A DNA stretch of 11,100 nucleotides from Holophaga sp. (GTDB lineage: Bacteria > Acidobacteriota > Holophagae > Holophagales > Holophagaceae), in NCBI GenBank assembly GCA_030691225.1, contig JAUYES010000152.1:1-11100 (forward strand). The letters run 5' to 3'. Under the pieces are notes generated by a model that was not told the origin of the DNA, did not search any database, and saw only the letters and a list, made by a program, of their open reading frames with translations. The translations under genes were made by a program, and so were the position numbers. Position 1 is the stretch's first letter, and each line of letters begins with the position of its first letter. Below, one piece after another: positions 5,946 through 11,100 of the stretch.

Positions 5946-7381
5946 GTAGTCCTGTAATCACCCCCGTCAGCGAGCGTGGCGATTGTTTCCAGGGTTACCG
6001 TGGCATCGCCAGAGCGGCTCTGGAGAAATTCGGTATTGGTGTCTGGAGCGAAGTGGAAATCGTGAACGACAAGGGCTCCGCCTTTGTGGGTGTGATCCTA
6101 CCCCGCAGCGAAACCGCCGACGATCTCCATGTGGTCATCAAGCTCTTCAATGGCTACAACATCGGCATTCACGCCAGTCGCATCGCCTCGGCCCGAGAGC
6201 TGGGCTACAAGAAGGCCGTCTACAAGATCCCCGAGAAGGCCTTCCCCTTCGACCCCAAGAAGAAGAACGTCACCCTGCTGGGCACCGGCGGCACCATTGC
6301 CAGCCGCCTGGATTACCGCACGGGTGCCGTGATTCCCGCCTTCACCCCCGGCGAGCTGTATGGTGCCGTGCCCGAACTGGCCGATATTGCCAACCTGGAT
6401 ACGCAAAAGCTCTTCGGCGTCTTCAGCGAAAACATGGGCCCCGAGCAATACAAGGCCCTGGCCATCGCCATCGGCAAAGAGATCGAAAAGGGCGTGGATG
6501 GCATCGTGGTGGGCCACGGCACCGACACCATGTCCCATACCGGCGCCATTCTCAGCTTCATGGTGCAGAACAGCCCCATTCCCATCGTGATTGTGGGCAG
6601 CCAGCGCAGCTCGGACCGGCCTTCGTCGGATGCCGCGCTCAACCTGATGAATGCCGTGCGCACCGCCGCGGAATGCGATATCGCCGAAGTCATGCTTTGC
6701 ATGTTCGGGCCCACATCGGACAACTACGATCTGCTCCACCGTGGCACCCGCTGCCGCAAGATGCACAGCAGCTAGCGCAGCACCTTCCGCACCATCGGCG
6801 CCTCGCCCTTGGCCACCGTGAGTCGCTACCCCAAGGAACCCGGTGGCAGCCACTTCTCCTACATCTCCGATGAAATCCTGCACCGGGACAAGACCCGCAA
6901 ACCGATCATCAATCCTGCCTTTGAAGAACGGGTGACGATCCAGTATTACTACCCCAACTTCAACCCCGATATCATCGACGGCCTTTCCAACATGGGCTAT
7001 CGCGGTCTCGTCATGGCGGGCACGGGCCTGGGCCACGTGAACAAACCCCTCTACCCCGCCATCAAGCGGGCTATCCAAAAGGGCATGACGGTGGTGATGT
7101 GTGTGCAGACCCTCTGGGGCTTTGCCCAGATGTACGTCTACGATACGGGCCGCGATCTCCTGGATCTGGGCATCATCCCCCTGGACAACATGCTGCCCGA
7201 GACCGCCTACATGAAGCTGGCCTGGGTGCTGGGTCAAACCGACGACCCCAAACAGATCCGCGAAATGATGACCACCGCCATCAACCACGAGATCGAACCC
7301 CGCGAACCCCACAACGGTTACCTGATCCTGCAAGGTGGCTTGCCCGAGGTCGACGCCTTCGTTCAGAACCACTGGAAGTAA
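5942..7381 (+). pseudogene. gatD: Glu-tRNA(Gln) amidotransferase subunit D, archaeal type, interrupted by an in-frame TAG
   Basis: The frame encodes 479 positions including one stop. Residues 1 to about 95 form the small beta-barrel domain specific to GatD. Then comes an L-asparaginase-like amidohydrolase that would free ammonia from Gln or Asn for GatE. The four asparaginase-type catalytic residues are visible: T118 in TGGTIAS, T194 and D195 in HGTDTM, and K273 in CRKMHSS. Codon 278 is TAG (6773-6775). Past it, 201 residues in the same frame keep GatD character, including MAGTGLGHVNKP, QTLWGFAQMYVYDTG and MLPETAYMKLAWVLG, up to TAA. The ATG at 5942 overlaps the gatE stop as ATGA and is preceded by GGAGGT with 6-base spacing, so the pair is coupled. 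The ATG at 6809 has no ribosome binding site, so independent restart looks unlikely. The first piece (277 residues) lacks the C-terminal asparaginase domain and would probably misfold. A sequencing error or stop readthrough remains possible. Identity as GatD is firm; functional status is open. Confidence 0.85.
6773..6775 (+). other. Premature in-frame TAG in gatD
   Basis: The frame reads K-M-H-S-S-stop-R-S-T-F-R. Related GatD proteins, as I recall them, continue this motif as S-R-R-D-x-F-R, so the stop falls at a conserved arginine position. The reading frame is unchanged on both sides, which points to a substitution and not an indel. Three other genes here end in TAG (at 1106, 7450 and 10328), so TAG is a normal stop in this genome. 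Confidence 0.85.
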
Positions 7382-7395
7382 GCGTCCTTCCTGCT

Positions 7396-7441
7396 TTTCA
7401 AACGCGAAGGCCCCGGCAACCCGGGGCCTTCGTGCTTGAAA
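7396..7441. terminator. Hairpin between convergent gatD and the SLBB gene, probable bidirectional terminator
   Basis: An 11-base perfect stem, CGAAGGCCCCG (7405-7415) with CGGGGCCTTCG (7422-7432), closes a 6-base loop. A further outer stem, TTTCAA (7396-7401) with TTGAAA (7436-7441), lies beyond a 3-by-3 near-paired stretch. It sits 15 bases after the gatD stop and 9 bases after the stop of the minus-strand gene. Neither side has a long T run, but the symmetry and position fit termination in both directions. Confidence 0.7.
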
Positions 7442-7449
7442 CGGGGCTC

Positions 7450-10200
7450 CTACTTCTTGAAGGTGTTGACCAGGATGGCCAAGGGCGTTAGAGCCTGGAG
7501 GTTTTCCTGCCAATTCGTATCGCGGCGAATTCGCTGGGGCACTAAAACGGTATCCCCAGGATCCACGGATCGCCAGTTCACCCAGGTATCGAGAATGCGA
7601 CCATCGGCCTTGAGCAGGCGGACATTCCAGGTATCGGCGTTGCGCGTATAGCCGCCGGCCAGCCTCAACAACTCCTTGACCTTCATTCCAGAGTGCACCT
7701 TGTAAGTGGCAAAAGGACTAGCGGTCTCGCCCACCACGTAGGCGGCATCGGTGGTCTGGGGAATGATGATCTCATCCCCATCCTGGAGGCGGACCTGGGC
7801 CTCGGGCTCTCCGGCCAGCAGCCTCTTCATATCCACCACTAGTCGATTCAAGGCACCCGTTTGCAGGCCGTGTAGCAACGGGTTCTTCAAGAGAGCACCG
7901 GTGAGGGTCTGGCGTTTCGTTTCGGATAGGCGGCCAAGTACCTCGTTGATGCCTTGGTTGGTTGGGTCCTCAGCATCCAGCCCCGAGCGAAGGGAGGCTT
8001 TGGCCTTCTCGGGGTCCACCTCCGACATCTTGCGCAAAAAGACTCCGGCCTGAGGCATGGCATCGGGTGCCAATCCACCGGCCCGCTCCACCAAGTCCTT
8101 CAAGGTCGTGCGATCTGAATCCAGCGTATAGACGCCTGGTCGATTAACCTGGCCCGAAAGGGTGACACTGCGGTGGGGTCGAAAGTCAGGCCGGGCATAG
8201 ACCGAAAGTTGATCGAAGGGTTGCAATTTGGGGTTGATCGCATCGTCTGTTAGTTCAACGGGGCTGGTTTGCTCGGTGGAGAGCAGCTTGGTGAGATCCA
8301 GCTTGATGACTTGACTAGGTTTCCCTTCACGGGTGTGGGCCAATTCGCCCACAAACCGATCCGCCTGACGCAGGGGAATGCCCGCTCTGAACAGGAGATC
8401 CGAGGCCCTCATGCCTTCAACAAATTCGTAGATTCCAGGCCGGGTGATGGGGCCTTGCACCCGCACGGTCCGGCGCAAACGCAGATCATCCAAGCGGTAG
8501 AGCTCCACCCGGTCGCGATCCCCAAGTAGCAGGTTGTGAGCGCCATCGCCCGCAATAGCCTTTGCTACATCAAAGGCAAAATACCGGTTGCTGCCATCGG
8601 GCAGGTACCGCACAAGTTCTCCGCGTCCGAGGTAGGTATCCGGAAGGATCTGCCCTTCTCGCTTTAGGAGATCGGCCACACGCATGCCTTCGGCCCGGGC
8701 AAAACGGCCGGGCACTCGCACCCAACCCGCCAGTTCGATGGTGCGTTCGGCCCAATCCCGGCGAGGCAGTGCCGAAAGGGTGTCGCCCTTTTGCAACAAT
8801 GCACTCTTGCCACCATCGGCCAGAGAGACATCAAGGATATCCACCGCACCGGTCGGGTCGATCCGGCGCAGGCTCAAGCGCCCCGCAAAGGCCTGGGCCT
8901 CGAGCCCACCCGCAAAGCGCAAGGCGTCCGCAGCACTTTCGGACGGAAGCATTTCGAAGAGCAGGCTGGGCGCGACCCCCGATTGTTGCCAGCGGGAAAC
9001 CCATTCGGGAAACCCACCATTATCTTTACCCCAAAGTTGGTCGGTTTCCGCAACGCGCCGATCCACCCGCCCAAGGGCAAGCTGAAGCGCCAAATCCTCT
9101 TTCAACAGGGCTAGGCGATCTTCGAGGGCGATGCGCTCGGCCGTGGGGAGCGCCTCCAGGCGAACAGCAGGCATTCCACCTTCTTCTAATTTTTTTTCCG
9201 ATGGGAGATCGGAGGACTTCAGTTGCCTATCCAGTGCTTGAATCGTGCGGCGAAGACGACGAACTTCAGCCGAGGCCCCAGGGTCCAGTTCCTCAGGCGT
9301 TCCGGCATTATCGCGTTTAAGGTCTTGCGCCACTTGATCCTGGGCCACCACCCGAGTAAAACCGCCCTCCAGAGTCACCTGATTGAAGGCCAGGGGCACA
9401 AACAGGGTGTCGCCATTCTGGAATCCGAAATTGAGATTGCCCAAGCCCTCGGCCCGCAAGGGGTAGAGATCCACTTGATGCACCAGTTTTCCGCCCCGCA
9501 AAACCCGGATCTGACGGTAGCTGCCAGCGGCACTGGGGCCACCAGCGAGGCCTAACACATTGACAAGACTGGAGAGGCTGGACACTAGGTAGCTACCGGG
9601 CTTGTAGACTTCGCCCAGGACGAAAACCCGCACCTCACGGAGTTTGGTCACGCCAAGATCGACCGTGGTGTGCGAGAAATTTTGGGCAACCTTGGCCTGA
9701 AGGGCCTGTCGGGCCTTGCCCAGAGTGAGGCCACCCACCTTGACGCTGCCCACCTTGGGGATAAGGACTTCGCCTCGGCCATCCACCTGGGCCGGCAACT
9801 CGAAGGTCGCGCTACCGAAGGCGCTGATCTGGAGTTGATCGCCAGTACCCAAAAGATAGTCTTCCGCGATTCCACCCTCGGTAGCTGCTGTCTGAGGTTG
9901 GCGGTAATCAAACAGATCGGAGGCGAAGCGCCGCGGTCCTCGTTCGCGTTTTTTCAGATCTTGAATTTCGCGTTCCAGCTTCTCTGCGGCCCGCACATCA
10001 GGACCTTCCGTCTTAGCCTCGGGGCGCCCAGGCAGTCGCCCCGGTAGTGCCGCCACGGCTGCTGCTGCGGTTGCGGGATCTTGTCCCCCTTGGGCCGCCT
10101 TGGCCGCTGCCAACTGTTGAAGGTCTGGTGTTTGCTGGGCGGTCAGAAACGTGGTCCCTGAAACCAACAGCATCACGAGGCAGGTAGCAGATCGCTGCAT
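7450..10200 (-). CDS. Large SLBB-domain polysaccharide export protein
   Basis: A 916-residue exported protein of the Wza-like polysaccharide-export class. Residues 1-21 (MQRSATCLVMLLVSGTTFLTA) form a signal peptide with no lipobox cysteine. A low-complexity Ala/Pro linker and charged helix follow (about 22-95). A poly-export domain spans about 112-190 (YLLGTGDQLQISAFG). SLBB units begin near 191 (VFVLGEVYKPGSY), 488 (IELAGWVRVPGRF), 579 (VRVQGPITRPGIY), 679 (VTLSGQVNRPGVY) and 819 (AAYVVGETASPFA). A sixth looks split: VTLEGGFTR (276-283) resumes at about 410-435 (ADALRFAGGL) after a coiled-coil-like insertion (about 306-385). The C-terminal LTPLAILVNTF (903-914) is hydrophobic enough to be a short outer-membrane helix. 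The ATG at 10200 has GGAG 5 bases upstream; 10257 would bury the signal peptide. Wza itself is about 380 residues with fewer SLBBs, so this is a large variant that may form a long periplasmic export channel. No glycosyltransferase or Wzc neighbour is in view. Confidence 0.88.
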   Translation of the reverse strand: MQRSATCLVMLLVSGTTFLTAQQTPDLQQLAAAKAAQGGQDPATAAAAVAALPGRLPGRPEAKTEGPDVRAAEKLEREIQDLKKRERGPRRFASDLFDYRQPQTAATEGGIAEDYLLGTGDQLQISAFGSATFELPAQVDGRGEVLIPKVGSVKVGGLTLGKARQALQAKVAQNFSHTTVDLGVTKLREVRVFVLGEVYKPGSYLVSSLSSLVNVLGLAGGPSAAGSYRQIRVLRGGKLVHQVDLYPLRAEGLGNLNFGFQNGDTLFVPLAFNQVTLEGGFTRVVAQDQVAQDLKRDNAGTPEELDPGASAEVRRLRRTIQALDRQLKSSDLPSEKKLEEGGMPAVRLEALPTAERIALEDRLALLKEDLALQLALGRVDRRVAETDQLWGKDNGGFPEWVSRWQQSGVAPSLLFEMLPSESAADALRFAGGLEAQAFAGRLSLRRIDPTGAVDILDVSLADGGKSALLQKGDTLSALPRRDWAERTIELAGWVRVPGRFARAEGMRVADLLKREGQILPDTYLGRGELVRYLPDGSNRYFAFDVAKAIAGDGAHNLLLGDRDRVELYRLDDLRLRRTVRVQGPITRPGIYEFVEGMRASDLLFRAGIPLRQADRFVGELAHTREGKPSQVIKLDLTKLLSTEQTSPVELTDDAINPKLQPFDQLSVYARPDFRPHRSVTLSGQVNRPGVYTLDSDRTTLKDLVERAGGLAPDAMPQAGVFLRKMSEVDPEKAKASLRSGLDAEDPTNQGINEVLGRLSETKRQTLTGALLKNPLLHGLQTGALNRLVVDMKRLLAGEPEAQVRLQDGDEIIIPQTTDAAYVVGETASPFATYKVHSGMKVKELLRLAGGYTRNADTWNVRLLKADGRILDTWVNWRSVDPGDTVLVPQRIRRDTNWQENLQALTPLAILVNTFKK

Positions 10201-10286
10201 GCTTACTCCAAATGAGAAAGCGGACCGGCAGAACATTCCCCTGCCCGATTTTCCCAAATGGTAAATATATCGCGAATCCGAACCTA

Positions 10287-10329
10287 AGGCGCTGTCACGG
10301 AAAAACTATGATGATTGTGCAGAGCGCCT
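10287..10329 (-). other. Inverted repeat including the stop codon of the 4Fe-4S gene
   Basis: Arms AGGCGCT (10287-10293) and AGCGCCT (10323-10329) are perfect 7-base complements, and a CAC/GTG pair inside can extend the stem past a small internal loop. On the minus strand the first arm overlaps the TAG stop at 10330-10328. No T run follows the second arm. It may be a weak terminator or an mRNA 3'-end stabiliser. The rest of the gap to 10200 shows only an AT-rich TATATT (10269-10264) without a matching -35. Confidence 0.35.
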
Positions 10330-11100
10330 AAACCCAGGCTTCCTTACGTATCTCGCCATCGACGCCCACGATCACGGCCTTGATGGGAATCTTGCGCTGG
10401 GCGCGTTCCACCGCAGTCTGAGCCATGCGCAACAAGCCGCCGCAGCAAGGCACTTCCATGATCATCACGGTGATGGTGTTGAGCTCGGCCTGATCGATGA
10501 GCGCCACCATCTTGTCCAGGTAGATTTCCTGGTTCTGATCAAGCTTGGGGCAGGCGATGGCCAGCGTTTTACCTGCGAGGTATTTCTGATTGAAATCCGC
10601 CATGGCGAAGGCGCAGCAGTCCGCTGCTAAGAGTAAATCGGACTTCTGAAATACCGGATTCATGGGCGAAATCAGATGCATCTGCACGGGCCACTGACCG
10701 AGCTGGCTGGTCAAGCCTTCGCGGGTTTCGGCCTTGGCAGGCTCACGATGCAGGGTCTGAGGGGCAGATCCGGGGCAACCACATTCCATTTTCTTCTCCT
10801 TGTAGTCGGGAATTGAAACCTTCAGAGCCTGCAAGTAGGCGATCGCTTGATTCAAAAAGGTGGTTTGGCCGTGTTCGTAAAGGTGCTTGAGGTGCGCCTT
10901 CAATGTGTTTGCCCCCATGGGCAGGATGTTGTCGAGGGTCTTGCATTCATCGTAGGGGGCGGCTTCCCGGGTCTCGATTTCAATGGCCCCTTGAGGGCAA
11001 TCAGCGATGCAAGCGCCCAGGCCATCGCAGGTAATTTCGGAGACCAGTCGCGCCTTGCCATCGATCATTTGCAGGGCACCTTCGGGGCAACCGATGGCGC
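10328..11100 (-). CDS. 4Fe-4S ferredoxin-type protein with Cys-rich C-terminal domain, 5'-partial
   Basis: The frame runs off the right edge: before the Met at 11068 it reads AIGCPEGALQ, the end of a first Fe-S motif, so the true start is beyond 11100. Numbering from that Met, a second ferredoxin motif is TCDGLGACIADCP (13-25). It has C14, C20 and C24 but Leu where the second cysteine of CxxCxxCxxxCP is expected. A helical linker (about 42-90) leads to CGCPGS (96-101), then WPVQMHLISPMNPVF (126-140), DCCAFAMADF (150-159), ACPKLD (172-177) and MEVPCCGGL (204-212). I recognise this as a conserved family of unknown function in anaerobes, which I recall near hybrid-cluster protein genes; a redox or electron-transfer role is inferred. 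There is no membrane segment. It ends in TAG, 127 bases before the SLBB start on the same strand, and the two are probably not one operon. Confidence 0.85.
   Translation of the reverse strand, partial: AIGCPEGALQMIDGKARLVSEITCDGLGACIADCPQGAIEIETREAAPYDECKTLDNILPMGANTLKAHLKHLYEHGQTTFLNQAIAYLQALKVSIPDYKEKKMECGCPGSAPQTLHREPAKAETREGLTSQLGQWPVQMHLISPMNPVFQKSDLLLAADCCAFAMADFNQKYLAGKTLAIACPKLDQNQEIYLDKMVALIDQAELNTITVMIMEVPCCGGLLRMAQTAVERAQRKIPIKAVIVGVDGEIRKEAWV

Noticed and set aside
6773..6775. Reassignment of TAG to a sense codon such as pyrrolysine
   Set aside because: TAG ends the NifU-like, SLBB and 4Fe-4S genes exactly where they should stop, so general reassignment is not supported; only local readthrough remains possible.
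6809..7381. The second half of gatD as an independent gene from the ATG at 6809
   Set aside because: No Shine-Dalgarno sequence is present, the frame and protein similarity continue directly from the first half, and the fragment lacks all catalytic threonines.
6098..7513. A 471-codon open frame on the minus strand across gatD
   Set aside because: It is the antisense shadow of gatD's high-GC codons. Its composition is His/Gly/Val-rich with no recognisable domain, and it overlaps a clear gene and the 3' end of another.

Overview
The window looks like a chromosomal segment of a GC-rich bacterium. A Holophagae-type Acidobacteriota (Geothrix/Holophaga-like) is my best guess, from the gene mix and codon style only. 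Bacterial signs are clear Shine-Dalgarno sequences before nearly every gene, an M20 PepD dipeptidase, and an exported polysaccharide-export protein with a signal peptide. There are no transposases, integrases, tRNAs, rRNAs or CRISPR arrays that I can see.

Layout, left to right. (1) 1-93: edge of an intergenic region with a short tandem repeat and a weak terminator-like hairpin. (2) 94-1798, minus strand: a two-gene operon, a NifU/IscU-like iron-sulfur scaffold protein followed 10 bases later by a GGGtGRT-family protein. (3) 1799-2311: a long divergent intergenic region. (4) 2312-3760, plus strand: pepD, aminoacyl-histidine dipeptidase, started from a GTG. (5) 3761-4028: three consecutive inverted repeats and then the gatE leader. 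(6) 4029-7381, plus strand: gatE and gatD, the archaeal-type Glu-tRNA(Gln) amidotransferase pair, overlapping by ATGA. gatE is intact; gatD carries an in-frame TAG at 6773-6775, four codons past its catalytic lysine. (7) 7396-7441: a strong hairpin between convergent genes. (8) 7450-10200, minus strand: a 916-residue exported protein with one poly-export domain and about six SLBB domains. (9) 10328-11100, minus strand: a 4Fe-4S protein whose 5' end lies outside the window.

How the genes relate. The two Fe-S-associated loci at the edges (NifU-like/GGGtGRT and the 4Fe-4S protein) are typical of organisms with an anaerobic lifestyle. gatE and gatD should form one enzyme that converts Glu-tRNA(Gln) to Gln-tRNA(Gln): GatD would release ammonia from an amide donor and GatE would use it on the charged tRNA. 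The stop codon in gatD makes that enzyme doubtful as encoded. The SLBB protein belongs to envelope polysaccharide export and has no partner genes in view.

The observations most worth a second look are the interrupted archaeal-type gatD beside an intact gatE in a bacterium, the poorly understood GGGtGRT/NifU-like pair, the run of three hairpins ahead of gatE, and an SLBB domain that appears to be split by a helical insertion.
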